DNA of 64,000 nt, from the NCBI RefSeq assembly GCF_014524565.1, contig NZ_CP060139.1, positions 3,913,501-3,977,500 of the forward strand, read 5' to 3'. The notes below the pieces were generated by a model that saw only the letters and a list, made by a program, of their open reading frames with translations, was not told the origin of the DNA and did not search any database. The stretch is from Croceimicrobium hydrocarbonivorans. Lineage in GTDB: Bacteria; Bacteroidota; Bacteroidia; Flavobacteriales; Schleiferiaceae. Positions within the stretch are counted from its first letter, which is position 1. Each line of letters starts with the position of its first letter. A program made the position numbers and the translations under genes. Below are positions 37,601 to 45,203 of this stretch, piece after piece.

Positions 37601-39352
37601 GCGCTCAAAGCCGCTGGCTCCGCTATTTTCTACTATGATTTAGAAAAACGTCGTTTAGATGGTGATCCCAAACTTTACGAGTTAATGGGCGCTTCGGATC
37701 GTAAGGGCAATCCAATTCATGAAGAGGAATTAACATCCCGGATGTCACAGGAAGATATTCAGAGAATGCTTGAGTTTGTCTATCCTAAGTCTGAGCAATA
37801 TATCGACACCTATCAATTTGATTTCAGGTTTTACTGTTTGGATGATAAATGGCGCTGGTTTGAAGATCGGGCCAAGATTGTTCGTCGTGATAAGAATGGA
37901 AAAGCCCTTGAAATTGTAGGTATCCGAACAGATGTTACTGAAAGAAAGGAAAGAGAAAATCAGTTATTGCTTTTAGAATCCACCGTAACTAATGCCAATG
38001 AAGGCATTCTAATTACAGACGCAAGGGATTTAGACGGAGATGGCCCCTATATAATCTATGCTAATAAAGCTTTTGAGCGCATTAGTGGCTATACTTTAGA
38101 GGAGGTAAAGGGTAAATCACCACAAATGTTGCAAGGTCCGGATACCGATCCCTTGGAGCTCGAGCGAATTGCCGAATGCCTCTCCCAATTTAAACCTGTA
38201 GGAACTGAGCTTATCAATTATAGCAAGGAAGGCATCCCTTATTATGTAAGCATATCTATTGTTCCGGTTCTTAATGATCAGGGAGAAGTAACTCATTTTG
38301 TGGCACTGGAAAGGGATACCACCGAAGAACATCGCCAAAAGGCTGAATTGAAAGAGCTACTCATGCGCTTTGAATTGGCCACTAAAGCCAATACGGTAGG
38401 AATCTGGGATTTAAACCTGGCCGATAATGAGCATTTGGAATGGGATGACAATATGTTCCGATTATATCAACGTAGTCCAGATAATTTTAACAATAGAATC
38501 GAAGATTGGATATCCTATATCCACCCTGAAGATCGGGATGAAACGGCCAAAGCATTTCAAAGCTCAGTGGAGCAAGGCTTAGATGATGTCAACTTCCGTT
38601 TCCGAATTCGGGCCGGAAATCAAACCAAGCATATTGCGGCCATATCGAAGGTAGTTCGTGATCACGATGGAAATCCCAAACGTATTGTAGGTTTAAACTG
38701 GGATGTTACCGAGCTGGAATTGAAGCGTTTAGAGCTAGAACAGATGCGTTTGAATACGGAGGCGCTTATAAACAGTACTGATGATCACATGTGGTCGATA
38801 AACGTACGCTTCCGCCTCCTCAGTGCGAATAAGAGCTATCTGCAATTCCTGCAAAATCGCAGTGATCATGCTTTTAATATTGGGGATTCCGTGCTTAACG
38901 AGCGCTTGGGTGAAAATCATTTAAAGCGCTGGAAAGGCTTATACGAAAGAGCATTTAGTGGCGAGCAGGTGAATGTACAGATCGAAGATCAATCCCAATA
39001 CGGAGATCAGATTTTCGCCATCAGCCTCTACCCTATTTACAATGATGCGCGGGTGATTACCGGTGTTGCCTGCTATTCTCTCGATGTAACCGAAAGAACG
39101 CATTATTTGGAAACCATTGAGCAGCAAAACCAAAAATTAAAGGATATCGCCTGGATGCAGTCCCATGTTATGCGTGCGCCAGTAGCACGAATCCTAGGCT
39201 TAATCGCCTTATTGAAGGAAGAGAATTATGAAGGTCAGTCGGCCAGTACACAAGAAATTTTGCAGTTCATCAATGAATCTACCGAGGAAATGGACCAGGT
39301 GATTAAGGATATCACGGCCAAAACAGAACGCTTCAAATTAGATTTACAGTAG
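34691..39352 (+). CDS. Giant multi-PAS sensor protein with terminal HisKA-like helix pair, no ATPase domain
   Basis: 1553 residues. The N-terminus (about 1-125) resembles a receiver domain but lacks the acidic pair and phospho-aspartate. Eight or nine PAS domains follow, many with PAC ends such as RTDISE, SQDITER, RDVTE, RTDVTER, RDTTEEH and LDVTERT. A GAF-like segment of about 180 residues interrupts them near 780-960. The last 75 residues carry a HisKA-like block, IAWMQSHVMRAPVARILGL, with the candidate histidine at 1492, and then the protein stops. There is no HATPase domain here or in the next gene. It has no membrane span and must act with a partner kinase, or as a non-kinase sensor. Confidence 0.82.
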   Translation: MTESNPNIQVLCIESQKKDQEFLKKLFSKFTKISCELRFYRSVKEALADPSNLEFQLCLISEDQLAELPRLINLVPTSPFLVLGTEANTDRIPEALAAGASNYLLKSSQMGFELEKSLMFCQRQLQLSKKLELTERQNQTLFKVMPESMVITRQDNGHIVSVNDTFTEVFGYRLEDCIGKTSIEIGLWDDLRDRESIFVDLPNNGEVRDLEIRLKRKDNHTIPCHISFSTYQYMGTDYLMSVIVSQEKAENQRRELELEKERFRTLVESAPDLFFYTRDFNAINYVCPQVYRHLGYTEEEVLKLSYHHFLTEKSKSEFAKIQFPEFMKKGESKVLSPFELVHKSGKVKQYELYLIPVKNKETGWVEFIQGIARDISDELETFEMLKLSNQRNLEALEELKAHQYAIDQHNMVVITDLDGKVKFANDNFCKTSGYSRKELIGSSTRILNSGLHDDAFFAHLWNTVLDGNVWKGNVCNRHKDGHLYWLSTTIIPRKDQNGEVYEFIALRTDISELKEAEKALKTSQENLANILNSNPHEIWSVDREFKLLTLNPNFRNNFAQHFNHDLKIGQLMTEIPGFPDEIAILWKDRYSKAFTGESHSYQDHYHHPISGKLKHLLVSIYPTLSEDGTIVGANVFSQDITERQEAKEELKVSNIRLEEAQAMAMVADWEYLPKEDILTSSNNMPQILGLADNSNLLDRKVLARFDRPHRSEIFHSLKLALYQGESTQNFWLFHTPQGKELWLECKIHPECNPDGEISRIRGVVRDVTEIIHLQKKEYQQKRIFIDLANSSSDLLRLNEINQVYDALSESIYQWFNEKVVVGSGAVTENGLETEYRMNHCIIPPKLKKAFTFLEKAASSNQVFPSVMPIIDGLRQGKVFKITEDLIYLLPFLTKETVDPIFKAFPHFELIAIGISYNNAYKGTTFVFFPEGTPDYYSDQLLEVLGNQASTVMELIEYRNELRDNALILNQALKAAGSAIFYYDLEKRRLDGDPKLYELMGASDRKGNPIHEEELTSRMSQEDIQRMLEFVYPKSEQYIDTYQFDFRFYCLDDKWRWFEDRAKIVRRDKNGKALEIVGIRTDVTERKERENQLLLLESTVTNANEGILITDARDLDGDGPYIIYANKAFERISGYTLEEVKGKSPQMLQGPDTDPLELERIAECLSQFKPVGTELINYSKEGIPYYVSISIVPVLNDQGEVTHFVALERDTTEEHRQKAELKELLMRFELATKANTVGIWDLNLADNEHLEWDDNMFRLYQRSPDNFNNRIEDWISYIHPEDRDETAKAFQSSVEQGLDDVNFRFRIRAGNQTKHIAAISKVVRDHDGNPKRIVGLNWDVTELELKRLELEQMRLNTEALINSTDDHMWSINVRFRLLSANKSYLQFLQNRSDHAFNIGDSVLNERLGENHLKRWKGLYERAFSGEQVNVQIEDQSQYGDQIFAISLYPIYNDARVITGVACYSLDVTERTHYLETIEQQNQKLKDIAWMQSHVMRAPVARILGLIALLKEENYEGQSASTQEILQFINESTEEMDQVIKDITAKTERFKLDLQ

Positions 39353-39365
39353 GTACCTTTGCAAA

Positions 39366-40769
39366 ATGCGAATGGAAGATACCATCTGCGCCCTTTCTAC
39401 CGCTGCCGGAATGGGTGCTATTGCGATGATCCGGGTAAGCGGACCCGAAACATATACTGTACTAAATAAGATCTACAAGCCCTTTTCAGCTCAGCATAAG
39501 CTGGAAAATAATGAGGGCTATAAAATGGTTTTCGGCTCCCTCATGGATGGGGAACAATTGATCGATGAAGTGATGCTGGGCTTATTTAAAGGCCCAAAAT
39601 CCTATACCGGTGAAGATGTGATCGAAATTAGCTGTCATGGCTCCACCTATATTCAGGAGCGCATTTTAGGTCTATTAATGCGCCAGGGTATTCGCATGGC
39701 CGATCCCGGTGAATATACCCTGCGGGCTTTTATCAATGGCAAAATGGACCTTTCGCAAGCGGAGGCCATTGCCGACTTAATCGCTTCAGAAAATAAGGCC
39801 AGTCACCAAATTGCCTTGCAGCATATGCGGGGCGGTATTTCCGATGAAATTCGGGCTCTGCGCTCCGAACTAATCGACTTTGTTTCTCTTATTGAACTGG
39901 AACTCGATTTTGCCGAGGAAGATGTGGAATTCGCGGATCGCTCAAAATTTCAAGAATTACTCAATCGCATCGAGCAAGTACTCAGCAGTCTTATCTCTTC
40001 TTACGATACCGGAAATGCCATTAAAAACGGGGTTCCCGTGGCAATTGTAGGCGCACCCAATGCAGGGAAATCCACCTTGCTGAATGCCCTACTCAAAGAA
40101 GAAAAAGCGATTGTAACGGAAATTGCCGGTACTACCCGCGATGCCATTGAAGATGAAATACATATTGATGGCATCAGCTATCGTTTTATTGATACCGCAG
40201 GTATTCGCGAAACCACTGATATGGTGGAAAGTATTGGAATAAAACGCACCTACGAAAAGGTAGAACAAAGTGATTTGGTACTCTACCTCTTTGCTGCCGA
40301 TCGCCTCCAAAGCCCCGAGGGCTGGCAAGAACTAGAATCAGAATACCAGGATATTCAAATTCGGGCGGGAGAACGCAATTTCCTCTTCATCCTCAATAAA
40401 GCGGAATTAGTACCCGAACTCAGCAGTGAGCAAGAACAAAAGCTCAAAGACCTAAAGGCATTACATCTCAGTGCTAAGGATAAAAAGGGGTTAGAAGAAC
40501 TACACGCGCAAATCAGCGCTTTTTACCAATGGGGTGATCTTGCCGCTCAGCAAAGTATAGTTACCAATGTTCGCCATTTGGATGCCTTGCAAAAGAGCTT
40601 AATTCAGATAGAAAAAGTGCGCGAAGGCCTGGACTTTGGCATTAGTGGCGATCTGCTCTCCATCGATATCCGCGCTGCCCTCAGCGAATTAGGCAGCATT
40701 ATCGGCGAGGTGGATGTAGATAAGGATATACTGGGGAATATCTTTGGGAAGTTTTGTATCGGGAAGTAA
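39366..40769 (+). CDS. mnmE: tRNA modification GTPase MnmE
   Basis: 467 residues. N-terminal tetrahydrofolate-binding domain (MEDTICALSTAAGMGAIAMIRVSGP, YTGEDVIEISCHG), helical domain, and an inserted G domain with GAPNAGKSTLLN, DTAGIRE and FILNKAE. The C-terminal FGKFCIGK carries the catalytic cysteine. With MnmG it modifies U34 of several tRNAs. The start 14 bases after the PAS stop may be read from its transcript. The last 18 bases look like an integration target, and an integrase gene follows within 600 bases. Confidence 0.95.
   Translation: MRMEDTICALSTAAGMGAIAMIRVSGPETYTVLNKIYKPFSAQHKLENNEGYKMVFGSLMDGEQLIDEVMLGLFKGPKSYTGEDVIEISCHGSTYIQERILGLLMRQGIRMADPGEYTLRAFINGKMDLSQAEAIADLIASENKASHQIALQHMRGGISDEIRALRSELIDFVSLIELELDFAEEDVEFADRSKFQELLNRIEQVLSSLISSYDTGNAIKNGVPVAIVGAPNAGKSTLLNALLKEEKAIVTEIAGTTRDAIEDEIHIDGISYRFIDTAGIRETTDMVESIGIKRTYEKVEQSDLVLYLFAADRLQSPEGWQELESEYQDIQIRAGERNFLFILNKAELVPELSSEQEQKLKDLKALHLSAKDKKGLEELHAQISAFYQWGDLAAQQSIVTNVRHLDALQKSLIQIEKVREGLDFGISGDLLSIDIRAALSELGSIIGEVDVDKDILGNIFGKFCIGK
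40752..40769 (+). other. Probable attachment site at the 3' end of mnmE
   Basis: TTTTGTATCGGGAAGTAA encodes the CIGK-stop end of mnmE. From memory it is nearly the same as the 18-base site at which SGI1-type islands integrate in trmE/mnmE. A tyrosine integrase gene begins 593 bases downstream. I saw no second copy by eye before 64000, so the other end of the island is probably outside the window. Confidence 0.5.
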
Positions 40770-40940
40770 TTACTTTTCGAATAGTACGCTAAACCCTTCT
40801 TTTACTTACTTTTAGGCTGTTTTTACTTCCTTTTCTTGTTGCTAAATTTCCTATTTTTTCCTATCTTTCGTTTCTAATTTGTTGCTGACCAATCAATATT
40901 TGTTGTTAGCAACAGATTTTTAAGATAGTGGCGAGATTAT

Positions 40941-40986
40941 GTTACATAGAGATACATCCTGATACAAAGGGGTACACTCTGATACA
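40941..40986 (+). repeat. Five hexamers at exact 10-base spacing
   Basis: GTTACA (40941), GATACA (40951), GATACA (40961), GGTACA (40971) and GATACA (40981) recur every 10 bases, so all face one side of the helix. They lie 26 bases upstream of the first island gene, in the 242-base gap after mnmE. They suit arm-type sites for an integrase or an autoregulatory site for the HTH protein. Confidence 0.55.
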
Positions 40987-41011
40987 GAAACAAGCCGAAA
41001 AAGGAAACACC

Positions 41012-41365
41012 ATGAGCAGCAACATTCGAGTTCCCAAAATCTGTCAGCATTGCGGTACTGAGTTTATCGCCAAGACTACTGTGACCAAATTCTGTGGTGA
41101 TAACTGTGCTAAGCGTGCCTACAAGAAACGCAAGAGAGATCAGAAGGTACAGGAGATTGCCCCTACTGCGGTACAGAAACAAGAATACAATCAGGAGCAA
41201 GTCAGAGACAAAGACTTTCTAAGTATTGCCGAAACCTGCAAACTACTAGGAGCAAGTAGAATGACCCTGTACCGTCAAATAAAGAACGGAAAAATACAAG
41301 CTGCAAAAATTGGGAGCCGAACCATTATCAAGAGAGAAGAAATCGAAAAACTGTTTCAGGCATGA
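41012..41365 (+). CDS. Zinc-ribbon / helix-turn-helix excisionase-like protein
   Basis: 117 residues from ATG 41012, which has AAGGAAA upstream. An earlier frame start at 40928 would translate through the phased repeats and is less likely. N-terminus: treble-clef or ribbon with CQHCGTEF ... [17 protein letters not shown]-terminus: MerR/excisionase-type [50 protein letters not shown] (residues about 70-115). It overlaps the integrase gene (ATGA), so it is probably the directionality factor or regulator for it. Confidence 0.8.
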   Translation: MSSNIRVPKICQHCGTEFIAKTTVTKFCGDNCAKRAYKKRKRDQKVQEIAPTAVQKQEYNQEQVRDKDFLSIAETCKLLGASRMTLYRQIKNGKIQAAKIGSRTIIKREEIEKLFQA

Positions 41366-42456
41366 AAGTAACACTAAGAAAACGTAATCAAGGTGGCAAG
41401 ACCAGTCTATACCTCGACTACTACCACAAAGGGAAAAGGAAAACCGAATACCTCAAATTATACCTTTCTCCTAATGCAAAGACTAAGGAGGAAAAGGAAG
41501 TCAATAAAAAGACACTCCAATTAGCCGAGACTATTAGAGCACAGCGACAAATCGAAATCCAAAACGGTGTTTATGGATTCCGAGACAATGAGAAATTAAA
41601 AGGCAGCTTCCTTGCATATATTGAGCTACTTGCCAACCAGAGACAAGACAGTCCAGGCAATTACGGCAATTGGACAAGTATGCTGAAACATCTAAAGGCT
41701 TTCTGTTCCTATGAGGTATCCTTCTCAGATATTGACCGACAGTTTATTCAGGATTTCAAATACTACCTTGATAAGAAGGCTATTGCACATGGTGACCAGA
41801 AACTATCTCAAAATTCTAAGTACTCCTACTTTAACAAGCTGCGAGCAGCTTTAAAGCAAGCAGTGAAAGACGGTATTCTACCTACCAACCCAAGTGAAGG
41901 AGTTGACGCCTTTAAACAAGGTGAACCTGAAAGAGAATTTCTGACTTTGGAGGAACTGCAAGCAGCAGCCAATACGGAATGTGAAATACCTCAGATGAAA
42001 ACGGCATTCATATTTTCATGCCTTACTGGTTTGCGGTGGTCAGACATTAATAAGCTACTCTGGTCAGAGGTGCAGCACTCAAATGATAACGGGTATTACA
42101 TCCGATTCAGACAAAAGAAAACCAAGGGAGCAGAAACCCTCCCTATTTCAGAACAAGCCTTTGGCTTGCTCGGTGAAAGGCAAGCTCCAGAAGAGCGAGT
42201 ATTCAAAGGATTGAAATACTCTGCATGGCATAACCTGAAATTGCAACAATGGATGATGAAAGCTGGTATCTCCAAAACCATCACTTTCCATTGTGCCCGT
42301 CATACCTATGCCACTTTGCAGCTTACGGCAGGAACTGATATTTACACAGTCTCAAAGCTCTTAGGCCATAAGGAATTGAAGACCACCCAAGTCTATGCCA
42401 AAATCATAGATGAAAAGAAACAGGAAGCAGCCAACAAAATCAAACTTGACCTATGA
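41362..42456 (+). CDS. int: Tyrosine recombinase / integrase
   Basis: 364 residues. N-terminal arm-binding and SAM-like core-binding domains, then the catalytic domain with all signature residues: arginine in [12 protein letters not shown] (about 225), HxxR in [12 protein letters not shown] (about 308-313), histidine in [11 protein letters not shown] and tyrosine in QVYAKI (about 344). This type integrates Bacteroidota islands and conjugative transposons. It starts within 600 bases of the mnmE 3' end, and this nearness points to mnmE as its target. Confidence 0.92.
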   Translation: MKVTLRKRNQGGKTSLYLDYYHKGKRKTEYLKLYLSPNAKTKEEKEVNKKTLQLAETIRAQRQIEIQNGVYGFRDNEKLKGSFLAYIELLANQRQDSPGNYGNWTSMLKHLKAFCSYEVSFSDIDRQFIQDFKYYLDKKAIAHGDQKLSQNSKYSYFNKLRAALKQAVKDGILPTNPSEGVDAFKQGEPEREFLTLEELQAAANTECEIPQMKTAFIFSCLTGLRWSDINKLLWSEVQHSNDNGYYIRFRQKKTKGAETLPISEQAFGLLGERQAPEERVFKGLKYSAWHNLKLQQWMMKAGISKTITFHCARHTYATLQLTAGTDIYTVSKLLGHKELKTTQVYAKIIDEKKQEAANKIKLDL

Positions 42457-43469
42457 GCAATCAAACCAAATTACTTGACGACATCCTGTACCAAGAGCTT
42501 CGCCCTTGGTTAGGAAAAAACAGCCTTGATCAAAAGTATGCTTCCAAACTCAGTAGCGTAAAGGAAGCCTCCACAGATTTTCAATTCAAATATGAAATCA
42601 GCTTTCACAGGCCATTCGATCACAAAACAAAGTACTATTCCAAACTAATATTGAATAATGTCAAATCAGAATGTGTCAGGCTTGTCGAGCTGATCAAGGA
42701 GGACAACAACGAAAACTTAATCAAGTATTGGCTTGAAGACACACTTAACAAGCGGATTAAAACACGTTTAAAAGACCTTGGAAAGCTCATTAAAGAAAAG
42801 GACTATGCACTGACGTACATAGATCCTAAAAAAACATCCTTTGAATTAGACCAAACTCACAAGGCAAACACATTCATCGTACAGCTTCTAAAGCTTGCAT
42901 ACATGCAGCTTTACTTAGAAATCCAAAATGCTTTCAGCACTTGGATAGAAGATCAATTCATACTGGAGGACTTTTACAGCCAACTACTTTTAGAACCTGT
43001 CCCGGACAAACATTTCTTGAAACCAGTTCAAGTAATTGAAGTTGAATCCAAACCATTACCAGCAGCCAAAACGGAAACCGCAGCAACGGCAAATTCATTT
43101 CATTCATTTACCTACAAGCAGCTAAACACCAACCCAGATAAATTGACCGATTTATGGGATAGCCTAAAGCTGAATCATTTCATTAGCAAATCCACAACCC
43201 TACTCAACTTCAAAAAGGTATTCTCAGGAGGTGAAATCAAAACACCTATAGAATGGACAGGAAATATCAGCGAGCTATTCTATTTCATTAAGCTGATATA
43301 CTCAGAACATAAGTTGGTGGATGATCTAAAGCAAAAGCAATGGGAAGTGACTTGCCTATGCTTCGTTGATACTGATGGGAATTCCTTTGACAGGTCAAAG
43401 TTCAGGTCTTTAAAAAGACCGAACCTGACAGGAGATAAAATAGAAAAGGCAGTTTCGCACCTGATATAG
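42453..43469 (+). CDS. Island-borne hypothetical protein, RteC-like position
   Basis: 338 residues, soluble, lysine-rich, no recognised catalytic motif. The C-terminal part (PIEWTGNISELFYFIKLIYSE ... FDRSKFRSLKRP) resembles ends of RteC-type or similar regulatory proteins of Bacteroidota mobile elements, but this is a weak impression. It overlaps the integrase stop by four bases, so it is cotranscribed with it. The stop codon lies in one arm of an inverted repeat. Confidence 0.6.
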   Translation: MSNQTKLLDDILYQELRPWLGKNSLDQKYASKLSSVKEASTDFQFKYEISFHRPFDHKTKYYSKLILNNVKSECVRLVELIKEDNNENLIKYWLEDTLNKRIKTRLKDLGKLIKEKDYALTYIDPKKTSFELDQTHKANTFIVQLLKLAYMQLYLEIQNAFSTWIEDQFILEDFYSQLLLEPVPDKHFLKPVQVIEVESKPLPAAKTETAATANSFHSFTYKQLNTNPDKLTDLWDSLKLNHFISKSTTLLNFKKVFSGGEIKTPIEWTGNISELFYFIKLIYSEHKLVDDLKQKQWEVTCLCFVDTDGNSFDRSKFRSLKRPNLTGDKIEKAVSHLI

Positions 43470-43543
43470 TCCACTCTGCACTATACTCCTTTTATCTTTT
43501 TTCTGTTTTTGTTTAGTCCTCTTTTACCTTAAAAGTGGACTAT
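43466..43543. repeat. Long-range 10-base inverted repeat
   Basis: ATAGTCCACT (43466-43475) and AGTGGACTAT (43534-43543) are perfect inverse copies 58 bases apart, followed by CAATTTTTAC. The left arm contains the stop of the preceding gene. It could be a loose terminator or a protein site. Confidence 0.4.
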
Positions 43544-43557
43544 CAATTTTTACAGCC

Positions 43558-43587
43558 CACTCTGCACTCTGCACTCTACACTGCACC
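43558..43587 (+). repeat. Heptamer tandem repeats CACTCTG, iteron-like
   Basis: CACTCTG, CACTCTG, CACTCTA and a shortened CACTG follow one another from 43558; another CACTCTGCAC occurs at 43472-43481 in the left arm of the inverted repeat. They lie about 115 bases before the excisionase-like and replication-type genes. Short iterons of this kind are bound by initiators or HTH proteins. Confidence 0.42.
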
Positions 43588-43700
43588 ATGCTTTAGAGCC
43601 TCATAACGCCCCTTTTAGCCTCCTACTTTAGCATCGTATTCGACAATCGGATATGACTTTTGGCCAAGAGTCCATTCATTAATTCTTAATACGATTTAAG

Positions 43701-44000
43701 ATGGACGAAATAATTGAACGTCTTGAAAATCTCCAACGCCTAATTGAGAGCCAGGGGATTTACACGAAAGAAGTTTTAAACTTCAATGAGGCTTGCCAGT
43801 ACTTGGAGCTTTCACAGTCACACTTATACAAGTTGACAAGTGGAGGTAATATTCCACACTACAAGCCAAACGGAAAGAAGCTCTATTTCAAGAGAACGGA
43901 GTTAGAAAGCTGGTTGCTTCGCAACCGCAATTCTACTCAGGAAGAAATAGACCGCAGAGCTGCGGATTACCTAATCAAAAAAGGGAGGGTAAAGCTATGA
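43701..44000 (+). CDS. Excisionase-family helix-turn-helix protein
   Basis: 99 residues. A short helix (MDEIIERLENLQRLIESQG) precedes an HTH_17 domain, LNFNEACQYLELSQSHLYKLTSGGNIPHYKP and KLYFKRTELESWL. This is the DNA-binding type of excisionases in Bacteroidota elements. It overlaps the next HTH gene (ATGA at 43997). Confidence 0.85.
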   Translation: MDEIIERLENLQRLIESQGIYTKEVLNFNEACQYLELSQSHLYKLTSGGNIPHYKPNGKKLYFKRTELESWLLRNRNSTQEEIDRRAADYLIKKGRVKL

Positions 44001-44293
44001 CAGAGGTTTTCGATATGCTCTTGACAGTAGCTCAAGACATAAAAACAATCAAAGCATACCTCCTCAATTTCCATAAGTCACGATTGGAGCAATTCAGTGA
44101 CGAATGGATTGATGGTCAGGTAGTGATGCAAACGCTGCACATTAGCAAAAGAACCCTTCAATCCCTTCGGGATAGTGGGGTTCTTCCCTACAGCCGAATC
44201 AATGGCAAGTTCTATTACAAAGTTTCTGATATGGAAGCTTTACTGGAATCCAACTACTCACCTTCAAAATCAAAGCATTATGGAGATCAGTAG
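43997..44293 (+). CDS. Second helix-turn-helix (HTH_17-like) protein
   Basis: 98 residues. After a helical start, EWIDGQVVMQTLHISKRTLQSLRDSGVLPYSRINGKFYYKVSDMEALL forms a MerR-like HTH. Two such genes in tandem before VirE/DUF3987 are a usual arrangement in Bacteroidota islands. It overlaps the VirE-type gene by 14 bases. Confidence 0.82.
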   Translation: MTEVFDMLLTVAQDIKTIKAYLLNFHKSRLEQFSDEWIDGQVVMQTLHISKRTLQSLRDSGVLPYSRINGKFYYKVSDMEALLESNYSPSKSKHYGDQ

Positions 44294-45200
44294 AGAAGCC
44301 ATTTTGAGAAAGACACATTACGGCTTGAATATCTATGCCCATGTATTACGCCACTACTATCAGGGTGAAACAGTCCTATCCCTTTCGGGACGGGACTGCA
44401 AACCTGCTAAGAATCCTTTCAATGCGGACAAGCCCACATTGATGGTTAAAGTAGTTGACGGCATTGCTACACACACAGATACAGAAGAAGCCATTGCACA
44501 GGGCAATATCTTTGATTTTGCTTCATTGCATTTCAGCCTCGAAGGGCAAGCCCTTCTCGAAAAGATCAATGAAGAACTATACCTGAGAATTGGCAAGGAA
44601 AGAGGTTTTTATCATCAAGAGGAAACGCAACCTGCGGTTGCTATTCCTGAAATTCAAAAGCCTACACCGCCAGTATTCAGCTATTTCAAAAAGCCTGTTT
44701 CTAATGTGAAACCAAGTCGCCAAGTCTCCTTGATTGAGGTGTACCATCTCATCAAAGGCAATGATTTTGCTTCGTGTACAAGTACACTTCGCAACATCTC
44801 AGAGCCAAAAGATGCCCGAAAATACAAGGCTCAAAACTTCGATTATGTGACCTTCTCAGGCTCATTCTCTAAGCGGAATGATGCAAACCTCCAAAGACAT
44901 TCAGGTTTGCTTACAATCGATTTTGACCACATTGAGGACATCCCAACGCTCAAGCAATCATTACTCGATGACCATTATTTTGAAACGGAGCTACTGTTTG
45001 TATCTCCTTCAGGTGATGGGTTGAAATGGGTAATACCGATTGACTTGACACAGGCAAAACACCAGGACTATTTCAAGGCAGTGGCAAACTACGTTTCCCA
45101 CACCTATCAATTAGAAGTAGACCAGTCAGGAAAGGACATTTCAAGAGCATGTTTCCTTCCGCACGATACAGAAATATTCATCAACCCTAAATACATATAG
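44280..45200 (+). CDS. BT4734-like / VirE N-terminal domain protein
   Basis: 306 residues from ATG 44280 (MEISREAILRKTHYG). The second half carries the domain: SLIEVYHLIKGNDFASCTSTLRNI, KYKAQNFDYVTFSGSFSKR, HSGLLTIDFDHIEDI and LLFVSPSGDGLKWVIPID, with acidic residues in DFDHIED as in primase-like folds. BT4734-like proteins pair with DUF3987 proteins and are thought to help island replication; mechanism unproven. Three bases separate it from the next gene. Confidence 0.83.
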   Translation: MEISREAILRKTHYGLNIYAHVLRHYYQGETVLSLSGRDCKPAKNPFNADKPTLMVKVVDGIATHTDTEEAIAQGNIFDFASLHFSLEGQALLEKINEELYLRIGKERGFYHQEETQPAVAIPEIQKPTPPVFSYFKKPVSNVKPSRQVSLIEVYHLIKGNDFASCTSTLRNISEPKDARKYKAQNFDYVTFSGSFSKRNDANLQRHSGLLTIDFDHIEDIPTLKQSLLDDHYFETELLFVSPSGDGLKWVIPIDLTQAKHQDYFKAVANYVSHTYQLEVDQSGKDISRACFLPHDTEIFINPKYI

Positions 45201-45203
45201 GTT

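Noticed and set aside
40928-41011. Upstream 28-codon extension of the zinc-ribbon HTH gene
   Set aside because: It translates the phased hexamer array, and a better ribosome site precedes ATG 41012.
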